Source: Chloropicon primus (Eukaryota; Chlorophyta; Chloropicophyceae; Chloropicales; Chloropicaceae). Taken from it: a stretch of DNA of 64,000 bases. The position numbers and the translations under genes were made by a program. The stretch covers positions 620,001 through 684,000 of the forward strand of contig CP060762.1 in the NCBI GenBank assembly GCA_023205875.1, in the 5' to 3' direction. The notes below the pieces were generated by a model. It was given only the letters and a program-made list of their open reading frames with translations, was not told where the DNA came from and did not search any database. Positions within the stretch are counted from its first letter, which is position 1. Each line of letters starts with the position of its first letter. Shown here piece after piece: positions 46,742 through 56,413 of the stretch.

Positions 46742-47398
46742 GGTGACCCTTTCTTCTCCTTCAACTACGAACTCGTTGCTTTGCCTTCACTGGAAACGAA
46801 GAATCAAGGAGTGAGCGAGTGGAACTTCCCCTCCCCTTGGCTCTCCTCTCCGAAAGCACAGAAAGCAAACCCAACGCTAACGCTTGGTTCTCCTCCCGTT
46901 CTTGGCAAAAAGGTGGTACCTTTGGAAGCAAAAAGTGAAGACAAACCTGTGTGTGGTGTCCTCCCCCCTCCCCTTGGCTCTCCTCTCCCGTCCTCGCACC
47001 TCCTCGGCTCGCCTTGCGCACACCTCCTTGGCCTCCTTGACCGCCCTGTCTCGGCGCGATTCGTGATCAAATTTAAAAATCGTACAGCATACATGAGTGT
47101 ACAGGAGTACACTCGTGAATCGTGCGTGACGGACAGGATTCTGCAGAGACTGACGGCGAAGCTGAACGGGACAGGAGGTGAGTGCGCGTGTTTGACGGAC
47201 GGAGGGCGAGGTTGAGTGGGGATTCCCTGATCGATCGAAGCGTCTTCATCTCATTCTTTTCTCGCTCTCTCGTTTGATGCCCGCCTCGCTCGAGGGCGTT
47301 CAGTTTTGAGTGAGCACTAACAGAAGAACTCGGCGTGCGAAGACAGAGACAGAGACAGAGAGAGAGAGCGTATTCGTATTGAAGACAGAAGGAGAACG
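46742..47398. other. Divergent region between CEP290 and the DJ-1/PfpI gene
   Basis: 657 bases. They contain two copies of a CCCTCCCCTTGGCTCTCCTCTC motif (about 46828-46850 and 46963-46987), a GAGACA run (about 47341-47368), and a short frame at 47093-47177 that ends at a clean GTGAGT donor. It reads SCVTDRILQRLTAKLNG, a BolA-like helix, but no continuation was found, so I do not call a gene. It may be a spliced leader exon of the DJ-1 gene. Confidence 0.4.
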
Positions 47399-48076
47399 AT
47401 GGTGCGCGTGGCGATCGTGACGACTTCATGTGACGTGCTGGAGAAGAACGGCCATAAGACTGGGCTCTGGTTCGAGGAGCTCGCCGCTCCGTACTACGTC
47501 TTCAAGGAGAAAGGGTACGAGGTGGTCGTGGCTTCGATCAAGGGTGGCGATGCCCCCGTGGACGGGATGAGCTTGCAAGGAGACTTCGTCAAGCCGGAGT
47601 GCTGCCAGAAGGCGCTCAAGGACGAGGGGTTCCAGGCCGCCAAGAAGGGATCCGTTGCCGTGGCCGACCTCAAGGCGGAGGACCTGGATGGAGTCTACTT
47701 GAGTGGCGGGCACGGGACTTGTGGCGACTTCCTCGGCACGGAGGCCCTGACTGGGCTCGTGGAGTCCATGGTGGCCAAGGGCGGCGTTGTCGGAGCCGTG
47801 TGCCACGGTGTCTTGGGACTGTTCGAAGCGAAGGCGAGTGGCGAGCCGCTCCTCAAGGGCAAGCGGTGCACCGGCTTCAGCAACAGCGAGGAGGCCGCCG
47901 TCCAGCTCACGGACGCCGTTCCCTTCACCCCCGAGGCCAGGATGGTGGAACTCGGCGGCGTTTACGAGAAGGGGGATGACTGGAACCCCAACTCCGTCGT
48001 GGATGGAAAGATCGTCACGGGACAGAACCCAGCGAGCTCGGCCGCGGTCGCGGAGAACATGGTCGGACTGCTCTGA
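47399..48076 (+). CDS. DJ-1/PfpI (Hsp31-like) family protein
   Basis: 225 aa, single exon, cytosolic. It has the class I glutamine-amidotransferase-like fold: GLWFEELAAPYYVFKEKGYEV, DGVYLSGGHGTCGDF, then the nucleophile elbow VGAVCHGVLGLF, with Cys in GAVCHG and a following His. This is the signature of the Hsp31/glyoxalase III-D-lactate dehydratase branch. The closing segment GKRCTGFSNSEEAAV...PFTPEARMVELGG matches the family. Activity on methylglyoxal or a chaperone role is plausible but not proven. TGTAA at 48173. Confidence 0.9.
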   Translation: MVRVAIVTTSCDVLEKNGHKTGLWFEELAAPYYVFKEKGYEVVVASIKGGDAPVDGMSLQGDFVKPECCQKALKDEGFQAAKKGSVAVADLKAEDLDGVYLSGGHGTCGDFLGTEALTGLVESMVAKGGVVGAVCHGVLGLFEAKASGEPLLKGKRCTGFSNSEEAAVQLTDAVPFTPEARMVELGGVYEKGDDWNPNSVVDGKIVTGQNPASSAAVAENMVGLL

Positions 48077-48220
48077 CGGAGAGGAAAGGTTGAAGGTTGA
48101 AGCTTGCTGCCTGCGTCTGCGATGTGATTATAAGGAAAGCGTTGATCTTGATCTTGATCTTGATTGTGTGCGTGTAATGAAGGAATAATGCGCGTCACCA
48201 ACCAGAGTGAGTTGTCGTCA

Positions 48221-49528
48221 TCACCGACCCCCTCCGCAGGAAGAATCGAACATGTACGCCGGAATCGGCCGAAGCCATTCTCCGGACGGAAGCACGACGC
48301 CAACCTTTAACATGCCCGGCCCCCCGCCGTTCTTCTGGTGGGCCTCGAGGAACACCACCTCTCCCTTTCGCATCGTCGTCGGCTTGTCGGCCTCCACCCA
48401 CTGGGACTCGAAGCGCATCTCCCTCAGCGGGGATCGGTCCGCTTTCACGGATGGCGTGAGGCTCATCAAGTAGTCCCGGTAATGGGAAAACCCGTCGAAA
48501 TCACCCGAGTCGAATTGCTTGGGATCCAAAATGTAGAGCGCCGCAGAATCATCCGCTGCGAGCTTGAAAACGTAGTCCCCGTCCGCCATGGCGCAGAAGA
48601 ACCCCGTCATTCTTGATCCGCTGTCCCTGGTATTCCGGTGCGCAAGTGGGGCCTCAAAGCCTTCGGAGGACTCTGTGATCCACTCCTGAGCGTCCGGCGG
48701 CGTTTTCATGAACTTCGATCCAATTCTGTTGAAGATTGAGAGAGAGTCCCACCAAAAGTTCGGGCAGGTGATCATTCGGAGACCCTGCCAAGTTGTTGAG
48801 CAAACCTGATTCTCCCACAGCTGGTAGAGTATGCCCCGATCCCTGACGGCCGTGCCCGCGTCGTTCGCGATCGAGGAGTACTTCATCGACATCATCGAGC
48901 ACCGGGCACAGGAGCGACGGCAGTACCCGCCGTTGACCATCCAATCATCGTCGCACTTGCCGTATTTCTTCTGCGTGAAGCAGGAGTAACGGCCGGGCGG
49001 GGCGATGTCGCAGCAGTGCCCTTTCTCACAAGACTCCCTCGGCGTCGCCTCCTGCTCCGAAAGGGGGAGCTCCATGCTCTCCGCGACGACCGCGGCGTGC
49101 TCCCTCGGAAGCAGCAGCTTGTCCACCACGACGATCTCGCCGGCACAGACCGAAAACCGATCGAGGATTTTGGTGCCGCTGCCGAGTCGCTTCTTGCTTC
49201 CCTCGAAGTGGTGCCTCAAAATCTCGCCGGCGTTCTCGCGGAGGTGCTCGTCCGCGAACGCCGTCTCGAAGGCGGCGTCCGTCGGCGCGTAGAACGTGGA
49301 TCCCGAGCCGAGGAGACCCCCCTCTGTCCCGTTCAACAGGCGAGCCAGGGTGTTCAAGCCGTAGCTGCGCTTCCGAGGATCATCCTGCACGATCTTCTTG
49401 ATCTCGTCCGCGATTGTCTCCCCCTCGCACGCCAGGGGGCTCGAGCCTTCCCCCTGGGCCCTCGCGAGTACGCAAAGGGTCAGCAGCACCAACAGCAGCG
49501 CCCATCGTCGCCCAACAGCGGCGCTCAT
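48221..49528 (-). CDS. Secreted FAS1 / Cys-rich / PA14-like protein (paralog 1)
   Basis: 435 aa, single exon. Signal peptide 1-24 (LLLVLLTLCVLA, cleavage after ARA). A fasciclin-1 domain follows (about 40-155), with the block STFYAPTDAAFE. A compact six-to-eight Cys module (about 166-210, C-x4-CCDIAPPG...YGKCDDDWMVNGGYCRRSCARC) resembles carbohydrate-binding Cys modules of cellulases. The last 220 residues look like a PA14/GLEYA-type beta sandwich (GSRMTGFFCAMADGDYVFKLAADDSAAL). Extracellular or cell-wall associated adhesion or glycan binding is inferred. It is a tandem paralog of the next gene, same strand. Confidence 0.85.
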   Translation of the reverse strand: MSAAVGRRWALLLVLLTLCVLARAQGEGSSPLACEGETIADEIKKIVQDDPRKRSYGLNTLARLLNGTEGGLLGSGSTFYAPTDAAFETAFADEHLRENAGEILRHHFEGSKKRLGSGTKILDRFSVCAGEIVVVDKLLLPREHAAVVAESMELPLSEQEATPRESCEKGHCCDIAPPGRYSCFTQKKYGKCDDDWMVNGGYCRRSCARCSMMSMKYSSIANDAGTAVRDRGILYQLWENQVCSTTWQGLRMITCPNFWWDSLSIFNRIGSKFMKTPPDAQEWITESSEGFEAPLAHRNTRDSGSRMTGFFCAMADGDYVFKLAADDSAALYILDPKQFDSGDFDGFSHYRDYLMSLTPSVKADRSPLREMRFESQWVEADKPTTMRKGEVVFLEAHQKNGGGPGMLKVGVVLPSGEWLRPIPAYMFDSSCGGGR

Positions 49529-49918
49529 CGTCGCCTTCCCATTCCTCTAAACTCCTGGCTCCCTTGCCGGTTACATTCATCGAGAAATTGAAAAAAAATG
49601 ATCAGTGATGGTGAGGGGGTGATGATGATGAAGCCTCCGGGAGAGCCGGCACCCGGCCGGCAGGAGATGGGCACCCCTTTCCTGCACAATCATCACTGCC
49701 CCTTTGCTTGCCTCTCCTATTCTCTGTCCTCCTCCTCCAGGAGAGATGGCTGAGGCTCGCAAGCCGACCACGTACGACGAGAAAGAGAATGAGAAATGAC
49801 AATGTGTTTGTGTGTTGAATAATCAGAAATAATCATGCATGAAAATAAGTATAACGTTTGCTTGCCCTCGTCGTTTGCTAGGGACTCCTCAGACTCCTCC
49901 TCAGACTCCTTCTCAGAC
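49529..49918. other. Spacer between the two FAS1/PA14-like paralogs, nothing seen
   Basis: 390 bases with a GGTGATGATGATG run (about 49615-49632) and AT-rich sequence near 49815-49855. No gene recognised. Confidence 0.5.
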
Positions 49919-51148
49919 TCAGACGTCGCAGTTCTTGTGGAAAAAGTACGAGGGGATCGGCTGGATGAAATCGCCGCTGGGCAGGACCACCCCCAAGTTC
50001 ACGTGCCCCCTCCCCCAGCCGTTCTTCTGCTGGACTTCCAAGTACGTCACCTCGCCCTTCTTCATGGCCTTGGGGCCGAGGGGGTCCTTCCACTCGGACT
50101 CGCGCTTGAACCCGTCGATCCAGATCATGGGGGGGACCTCGGTCGAGATGTACTCGAACGGGTCCTTCCCTAAGGTCTTCATGATCCGCACGTCCTTGTC
50201 GTCCATGATTTTGAGCCAGGCGCTGTCGTCGCTGGAGAGGTAGAACGTGTAGTTGCCCGACGACGGGGCGCAGAAGTAGCCTCCCATCCTGCTCGCGCTC
50301 TCCGGGTAGCCCTTGTACGGCTCCGGAGCGTAAAACTCGCCGTCCTCGATCACGAGGTCGACGTCCGGCTCTTCCCTCATGAACCTCGAGCCGTCGAGGC
50401 TCGACAACCTGTTGGAGGAGCCCATGTACCACCACTGCTGGTACAGGATCCCGTCGTTGACCACCCTGGTCGCGTTGCTCTCGCCGATCGTGGGGTCGAC
50501 CATCGACTGGAAGGAGCAGCGCCCGCAGCTTTGACGGCAGTATCCGCCGACAACCATCCAATCCTCCCAGCACTTGCCCCACCCCGTCTGCTCCTCGCAG
50601 GAGAAGTCTCCCGGCGGCTGGAGGTCGCAGCATTCGCCGGGTGCGCAGGCCTCGGCCGGCGCACCGGCGTCGAGGGTCCCCTCACCGCCGCGGCGTTGCT
50701 CCCCCCCACGAATTTCGGGGATCAAGACGCGGTCCACGACGGCCAGCTCGCCGTTGCAGGCGCCGACCCTGTCGAGGACCCTGGCGCCGCCGAGAATGTC
50801 CTGCTCGGCGCTTCCGCCGACGGCCGCTGCCCTGCCGCCCTCGAGCAGGAGGTGCGACCTCATGAGGTCGTACAGATCCAGGTCCAGCACCGCGGAAGCC
50901 GAGTCCCCGGCGTACTTCTCGTTCAGGCGGAGGAAGGCGGAGTCGTCGGGCGCGAAGAACCGCAAGGGTCCTGGCGACAAGAGCGTCTCCTCGAAGCCCG
51001 CGGCAACGATTGCCTTGGTCACCAGGGTCAAGTCCTCCCTCCTCTGGATCAAATCCATCACGGTGCATCCCTCTTGCTGCTGCTGAGCCCACGACGCGCC
51101 GACGATTCCCGCCACGGCCAACAGCGCAAGCAAACAAGTCCTCGCCAT
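49919..51148 (-). CDS. Secreted FAS1 / Cys-rich / PA14-like protein (paralog 2)
   Basis: 409 aa, single exon, ATG at 51148 (upstream frame open but unrelated). Signal peptide MARTCLLALLAVAGIVGASWA. The FAS1 part reads RFFAPDDSAFLRL, with the later VLDRVGACNGELAVVDRVLIP matching the paralog. The Cys module (CCDLQPPGDFSC...GWGKCWEDWMVVGGYCRQSCGRC) is more complete than in paralog 1. The PA14-like region reads SRMGGYFCAPSSGNYTFYLSSDDSAWLKIM and ends GVVLPSGDFIQPIPSYFF. The two paralogs share order and spacing throughout. Extracellular adhesion is inferred. Confidence 0.87.
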   Translation of the reverse strand: MARTCLLALLAVAGIVGASWAQQQQEGCTVMDLIQRREDLTLVTKAIVAAGFEETLLSPGPLRFFAPDDSAFLRLNEKYAGDSASAVLDLDLYDLMRSHLLLEGGRAAAVGGSAEQDILGGARVLDRVGACNGELAVVDRVLIPEIRGGEQRRGGEGTLDAGAPAEACAPGECCDLQPPGDFSCEEQTGWGKCWEDWMVVGGYCRQSCGRCSFQSMVDPTIGESNATRVVNDGILYQQWWYMGSSNRLSSLDGSRFMREEPDVDLVIEDGEFYAPEPYKGYPESASRMGGYFCAPSSGNYTFYLSSDDSAWLKIMDDKDVRIMKTLGKDPFEYISTEVPPMIWIDGFKRESEWKDPLGPKAMKKGEVTYLEVQQKNGWGRGHVNLGVVLPSGDFIQPIPSYFFHKNCDV

Positions 51149-51855
51149 CGTGATCCCACTCACACACACACACAAACGCACGCTCCTTGCGCGCCGAGGT
51201 CTTCCGTCGCTTTTGAAACCGCCGCGTGCTCGAGCGTTATGATCTCTCTCTTGATCTCCCATCTCGATCTCGGCAAAAATGTTCTCGGTTTTTCTGGGAT
51301 GCCGAAAGTTGTCCATGAGATGGCTGCACCTTTGATGTATAGAGCGACAGTGTGGTGGATGGGCAAGCCCGTGTTCCATGCACAAAGCGCAGAATCCAAT
51401 GAGCCTGCACCTGCACCTGCTGTGATCACAGCTGTCTCCTGCATTCCAAAGGAAACATCTCTTCCTGGGCATACAACAACTTTGCCTACATGCTTGGCTT
51501 GGGACACTTGACGCAAGGCAAGCATGTACGGAACCAAGACTGTGGATCACCTGAGGCAAAGGTCCAATGCTGCCAGAAGCGAGGAAGCGAGCCGTTTGCA
51601 ACATCATCTGCTGCATTCTGTGTGGCGGCAAAAAATCCACAGCAAGCAGCTCGTACATCCGGTATACGTACCGTGACATCAGGATGTGACATCCTGACGC
51701 TCCATCCCAACAGACTGGCGTGATCAAATGTCACGCTTTCCAATCTCAACCATCCTACCTCCATATAAATACGATTACATTTCATAATGATAACAAAAGT
51801 CAGTTACGCTGTCCCCCCCCCGCCCAGTTCGTTCTTCCCTCGTGGTGCCTCGCCT
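51149..51855. other. Spacer holding a polyketide synthase relic
   Basis: The interval between paralog 2 and the NRAMP gene. A polyketide synthase reductase relic occupies about 51250-51735; the remainder has (CA)n (about 51160-51175) and no gene. Confidence 0.6.
51250..51735 (-). pseudogene. Relic of a polyketide synthase enoylreductase/ketoreductase region
   Basis: On the minus strand, MYELLAVDFLPPHRMQQMML...FLASGSIGPLPQVIHSLGSVHA reads as the C-terminal end of a PKS enoylreductase (G-x-L-x-PLP-V). In a second frame it continues as ALRQVSQAKHVGKVVV, the usual ER end, then ETAVITAGAGAG, a weak ketoreductase start. The frame change, and loss of recognisable sequence after it, indicate a decayed fragment. 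It is probably related to the ketosynthase relic at 20.65 kb. Confidence 0.6.
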
Positions 51856-53496
51856 TCACCCCTGGGACTTGTCGAGCATGGCCCAGCTGAACGACACGAT
51901 GGAGACGCCGACGAGGAGGGCCGCCGCGATGGCGATGATCATCTCCTTGCGCGTGAAGGGGTGCCGGGAGGAGCCTCCGCCCCCCGCGGCCGCCGACCGC
52001 CTGGACGACGAGCTCCCCAAGAGCCAGTCGAAGACGTCGTTGCTGCTGCCGTGCCTCGACATGGAGCACACCTTCCCGTCCCGGTCGACCCGCACCGGCC
52101 TGCCCGCCAGGTAGAAGGAGAACGCCAGGTAGAACCCGGTGACGCACACCGTGAGAAAGGAGTTGACGGTCTCGTACTCGGTGAGGCTCGACAGGGTCTC
52201 TGTGATGGAGAAGAGGTTGAGGACCAGGGCCGCCACGGCCGAGGCCCAGCAGGCGTTCTGCAGCCACCTCGGCAGGACGAAGACACCCATCTTGAGCTCG
52301 GAGCACAAGAACTTGGTCAGGGGGATGACCGTGAACGGGACCACCAGGTTCACCACGACCTGGGCCTTCTCGATGAGGTCCGCGGCGGTGTTCGGGCCGT
52401 AGGTGTAGACGATGAGGAACGCCGGGAGGATCGCGATGACGCGGGTGACGAGCCTCACCACCCAGCCGGGCACGGTCATCTCGAAGAACCCCTCCATGAT
52501 GTACTGCGTGGAGAGCACCCCGGTGAGGGAGCTAGACTGCCCGGCGCAGAGCATGGCGGTCGCGAACGCCATCGAGGCAGAGCCCCCGAGGGTGTTCCCC
52601 AGGAGGTCGGCGCCCTGGGAGAGGGAGACCACCCTCTCCGGATAGAACTCCGAGGCCGCGAGGATGAGCATGACGATGTTCACCAGCGTCGCCAGGAAGA
52701 GGCAAAGGCTGGTCTCCGCCAGGTTGAAGGCGAAGGCCTCCCGCACGGCCCTCTCGGTCTTCTCGATGGACCTCACGTTCACGAGGGCGGACTGCAGGAA
52801 AAAGTTTGGGGGGCACACCGCGGCCCCGAGGTTGGCGCAAAGCAGCTCTACCCAGGTCTTGACCCCGAAGTTCTCGTTGCTGTGCCACAGCCTGGGCACG
52901 AGGCCGTCCAGGATTCCCCCGATCGACGGCGAGACCATGAAGATCTCGACCAAGTAGCAGAGCAGGACCGCGCCGAACAGGAGTCCCACAATCATCTCCA
53001 CCGTCCTGATTCCGAAGTACTGCAGGCCCAGGGCAAGGAAAGTGTCCAGGCCCGTGATGAGGACGCCGTAGTGCAGGGGCATCCCCGTCAAGATCTCCAG
53101 GGCGATGGCTGTGCCCATCACGTACCCAACGTCCGCTGCTATGGAGGCCAACTCCACCGAGAACCACAAGAAGATTCTCACCTTCCAGGGGTACTCAAGC
53201 CTGTTCTCCTCCGCAAGATTTCGGCCAGTCGTGATCGAAAGGCGGGTACACACGTGCTGGAACAGCAAGCCGATCAGATTGGAGACCACGAGGGCCCAGA
53301 GCAGCTTGTACTGAAAGACCGAGCCGCTCTCCATGTCCACGGTGATCTGCCCGGGGTCCACATATACCACTGCTATGAGTATCCCGGGTCCAAGGAACTG
53401 GAGGAACTTGGACCAGTTCGTTCCCTTCTGGTCGATGACAATGCTCCCCTCCTCCTTCCCAGCAGGGGCACGGGCGTGACCCTTCTCCGCCTGCAT
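51856..53496 (-). CDS. NRAMP-type divalent metal transporter with altered metal-site motifs
   Basis: A 546-aa single-exon membrane protein with about 12 hydrophobic segments. It has the NRAMP LeuT-like fold: first helix FLGPGILIAVVYVDPGQ (33-50), where the canonical metal-binding DPGN reads DPGQ, and helix 6 ANLGAAVCPPNFFLQSALV, where the canonical A-x-x-MPHN reads A-x-x-CPPN (C228 in place of the metal-coordinating Met, P230 in place of His). Aspartate 47 is kept. The core helices match NRAMP (LSQGADLLGNTLGGSASMAFATAMLCAGQSSSLTGVL). The C-terminus is a Gly/Ser-rich loop followed by a final helix. Substrate specificity cannot be predicted from family rules: Mn/Fe carriers keep DPGN and MPHN. 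Confidence 0.92.
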   Translation of the reverse strand: MQAEKGHARAPAGKEEGSIVIDQKGTNWSKFLQFLGPGILIAVVYVDPGQITVDMESGSVFQYKLLWALVVSNLIGLLFQHVCTRLSITTGRNLAEENRLEYPWKVRIFLWFSVELASIAADVGYVMGTAIALEILTGMPLHYGVLITGLDTFLALGLQYFGIRTVEMIVGLLFGAVLLCYLVEIFMVSPSIGGILDGLVPRLWHSNENFGVKTWVELLCANLGAAVCPPNFFLQSALVNVRSIEKTERAVREAFAFNLAETSLCLFLATLVNIVMLILAASEFYPERVVSLSQGADLLGNTLGGSASMAFATAMLCAGQSSSLTGVLSTQYIMEGFFEMTVPGWVVRLVTRVIAILPAFLIVYTYGPNTAADLIEKAQVVVNLVVPFTVIPLTKFLCSELKMGVFVLPRWLQNACWASAVAALVLNLFSITETLSSLTEYETVNSFLTVCVTGFYLAFSFYLAGRPVRVDRDGKVCSMSRHGSSNDVFDWLLGSSSSRRSAAAGGGGSSRHPFTRKEMIIAIAAALLVGVSIVSFSWAMLDKSQG

Positions 53497-54055
53497 ACCT
53501 GCTCGACCTCCAAACTAGTCTAGTCTCTCTCTCCCTAGTCTCTCTCTCAGCTGCTGCAAGAGACACAAAATCCAATCCCTTCCCTCAGTCAGAGTCAGAG
53601 AGGAGTCAGTGTGACGACGAGCCTCCTGTGCACACCCGCATGATGGCAAGAACAAGAGCAAAGATGAACGGATGGGATGGACCAAGCGCCTTCCGAAGGC
53701 TGCACCTGCCTTCCCCTTTGCGGATTGGATGGCCCCGAGAGCGAAGGACCTTTCTTCCTTTCTGTCGTGCAGAACATTGATCCCAAGGGAAGGATCCACT
53801 GAGGCAGCAGTGGAGTTGGGCCAAGGGGACTCGGGTATTGCTCGAGGGGACGCAGCACGGGCGTGGGACAAGGGGTTTGAGGCAAGATCGAGCTTCCTTC
53901 TCTCGGAGGGACACACGAGAAGACCACCTTGCGGCGAAACCTTTCGTGTTGGAAGACAGGCGAACCTCCGATACAGGAGGAGGAGGAGGAGGACAGCTGG
54001 ATTGCAAAGTCTCCAAGTCGCCTGGGACCGGAAGAATCGGACGCCTTGCGATGCG
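53497..54055. other. Region 5' of the TTL gene
   Basis: No separate gene. The frame of the TTL gene is open from an ATG at 53672, giving 128 possible extra N-terminal codons with low-complexity content. Confidence 0.5.
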
Positions 54056-55391
54056 ATGAAGGGGGAGATCGGTGCACAGAATCGGTATCTCGTGCTTCCC
54101 GGGAACGAGCCTAGCCTCGTGCTCGAAGCGCTCGGCAAGAGAGGGTGGTGGAAGGAAGCAGCAGACGACACCAACTATGACTTTTGGTGGGGAGGGAACG
54201 GTCAGAGGTTTCCCTTTGATTCTCTGAAGCAGGGGAAGAGAAGGGAAGGGCCGTCGAGCACCCCAGTGTTCAACAAAATTGACAACCATAGAGAAATATG
54301 CACGAAGACCGGGCTGGCCAGAACAATATCCGAGTGCTGCACTTCGCAGAAGAAGACTTGCTTGGAGTGGGCACCAGAGACCTACACCTTCTCGCGGTAT
54401 GGCAGCTTGAGCGAGGAGCTTTCCAAGCTCAAGAGAGCCTACAGGCGGTACGTGAAGAGAGCAAGCGAATCGGCGCAAAAGTCCAGTGGCGGGTGCTGGA
54501 TACTGAAGCCCGCGGCCATGAACCGTGGCCGCGGAATTCGCATCTTCGACAACATCAAGGACATTGAGACTTTCCTGCGATCACGGGTTTCCAGCGAAGC
54601 TTACATCGCTCAAAAATACATCGAGAATCCTGTAAGTTCCGACTTGATGCGGCGGCTGGCACGGTTGTTGTGCCAGTATGTAAACGCACGCACACATACG
54701 CACACAATTCTCTCTCTCTCTCTCCCACACTGACCTCCGTCGTCCGATCTGGTTCGCTGATCCCTCCATGGCTTGCTGGAAACCCACAACGCAGCTGCTG
54801 ATCGAAAACAGAAAGTTCGACATCCGTTCCTTCGTCCTGGTGACGTCTGATCCGTCGAGAGTTTACCTGCACTCGGAGGGGTACATCAGGACCTGCTCCG
54901 TGGAGTACAAGCACGATGACGTTGGCGATGGATCCCTTGCGAGCCATCTCACCAACGACGCGGTGCAGAAGACATCATCAGAGTACGGCTCCTTCGAGGA
55001 CTGCAACAAGATGAGCTTTGACGGTTTCGAGAACGCCATGCGTGCCTCGGGCCGGAGCGACTTTGACTTTCGCAAGGACATATACTCGCAGATCAAGAGG
55101 TGCACGGAAGAACTCTTCCGTGTCGCCATGAAGAAGATGAAACCGCACAAGATCCGAGGGTCTTTCGAGCTCTTCGGTTTGGATTTCATGTGCGACGAAG
55201 CCTTACAGGTTTTCCTCGTCGAGGTCAACACCTCCCCGGCACTCTTCCGCCGAGGAGAACACTTGAAGAAGATCCTGCCATTGGTGATGGAGGAGGTGCT
55301 GCAGAAGGCGGTTGACCCGTACTTCCCGCCGACTCGGGGCGAGCAGTGGCCCAAGCGACTGAATCACTTTGAGGAGCTTGCGATAGACTGA
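54056..55391 (+). CDS. Tubulin-tyrosine ligase family protein
   Basis: 390 aa from ATG 54056 in two exons, 54056..54631 and 54795..55391 (GTAAGT donor). A frame-consistent ATG at 53672 would add 128 low-complexity residues. Exon 1 holds the TTL start NRYLVLPGNEPSLVLEALGKRGWW and the ATP-grasp WILKPAAMNRGRGIRIF. Exon 2 begins exactly at LLIENRKFDIRSFVLV, as in TTL proteins, and has KIRGSFELFGLDFMCDEALQVFLVEVNTSPAL with the metal-binding E-x-N. TTL family members add Tyr, Glu or Gly to tubulin tails in axonemes and cytoplasm; which modification is made here cannot be read. The gene fits the cilium theme (CEP290). Confidence 0.92.
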
Positions 55392-55435
55392 GAGCGTAAA
55401 CGGCCGGTTTATACATTATGCTTTACTCGTTTTGC

Positions 55436-56233
55436 TTACTGCGCAGTGGCTTTGGAAGGAAGTCCCTGCTGCGGCTCCACGAATGCTGCGTACAGCTTGC
55501 ACCGCTGAAAGTCCAAAGAGAGTGAGATAACCCAAACCATGACGTTCGCCGTCAGCAGCCACTCCAGCAAAGCGCCGGTACCGCCGTTCACTCCCACGAT
55601 ACGGAAGACGACTTCGAGGGCGAGCAGAGCCCAGAACGCGCGGATGCACCAGTGCTTGATGCTGAGCGCGGCTGGAGAGACTCCAGCGGGAGCCACGAGG
55701 CCAGACTCCTCGGCCTGCCTCACGGCCTTGCTCACGTTCGAGGTCACTGAGCACATGGCGACAATCTGACAGATGAAAAAACCGCTTGCACCAATGGTGT
55801 GGAAGGTCCACGGCATCTCGTCACCGGGCTCGATGCAGCAGGAGCCCATGATGAGAAGGAGGCAACCAACCGCTCCGCAGAGGGACGCCTTCTCGTTCGG
55901 CAACGCCGTGCAGCACTGCCTCAACTTGAGGGACTTGCACACGCTTTCGGCCCAGGTCGCCACAGTCACCCACACACCTATCAGCATGCAGCACGATATC
56001 GACATGCCGATGCGGAAGAAGTACCTCTCCGGAGAGCCCCTCGCGCAGTGCGTGATGTCCGGAAGCCACAGCGGCGTGTGTTTCAACAATACGCTCGAGG
56101 TGATGTAACATGTCGCAATCGTTCCCAAGGCCAAGATGGCCGCCTTTATTGGCACGCTCTCGACTTGGAGCCCCCCGAGGACGACCATGCCGTCCGCGAA
56201 TGCGTTCTCTCCCTTTCCCTTTGTCTTCGTCAT
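55436..56233 (-). CDS. Frag1/DRAM/Sfk1-family membrane protein
   Basis: 265 aa, single exon, start ATG 56233. Six hydrophobic segments are visible. After the first, the stretch WLPDITHCARGSPERYFFRIGMSISCCMLIGV matches the Frag1/DRAM family core (LP-IS..G..PE..FF). Family members work at the plasma membrane or lysosome (Sfk1, PGAP2, DRAM, TMEM150). No loss of residues is evident. The alternative in-frame upstream start at 56383 is a GTG, and is not used. Convergent with the TTL gene. Confidence 0.85.
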   Translation of the reverse strand: MTKTKGKGENAFADGMVVLGGLQVESVPIKAAILALGTIATCYITSSVLLKHTPLWLPDITHCARGSPERYFFRIGMSISCCMLIGVWVTVATWAESVCKSLKLRQCCTALPNEKASLCGAVGCLLLIMGSCCIEPGDEMPWTFHTIGASGFFICQIVAMCSVTSNVSKAVRQAEESGLVAPAGVSPAALSIKHWCIRAFWALLALEVVFRIVGVNGGTGALLEWLLTANVMVWVISLSLDFQRCKLYAAFVEPQQGLPSKATAQ

Positions 56234-56413
56234 CGCCGGACCCTCCCAAGTTTGTCTGGTTTCCCTTCGCTCGCTCGTCGTCCGCTGCACCGACCAAGCC
56301 TTGTGCTTCGCTGGAGGTCTGCAGGATGAGAGAGAGATGAGGGGCACGAGGAGGAGGAGATTGAATGTCGGGCAGACAGACACCTTTGATGGCGAAATTG
56401 TGGATTCACGGAG

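Noticed and set aside
47093-47177. Short BolA-like helix with clean GTGAGT donor
   Set aside because: Only about 18 residues match; no downstream exon continues the family. Splicing to the first acceptor before the DJ-1 gene does not continue a frame.
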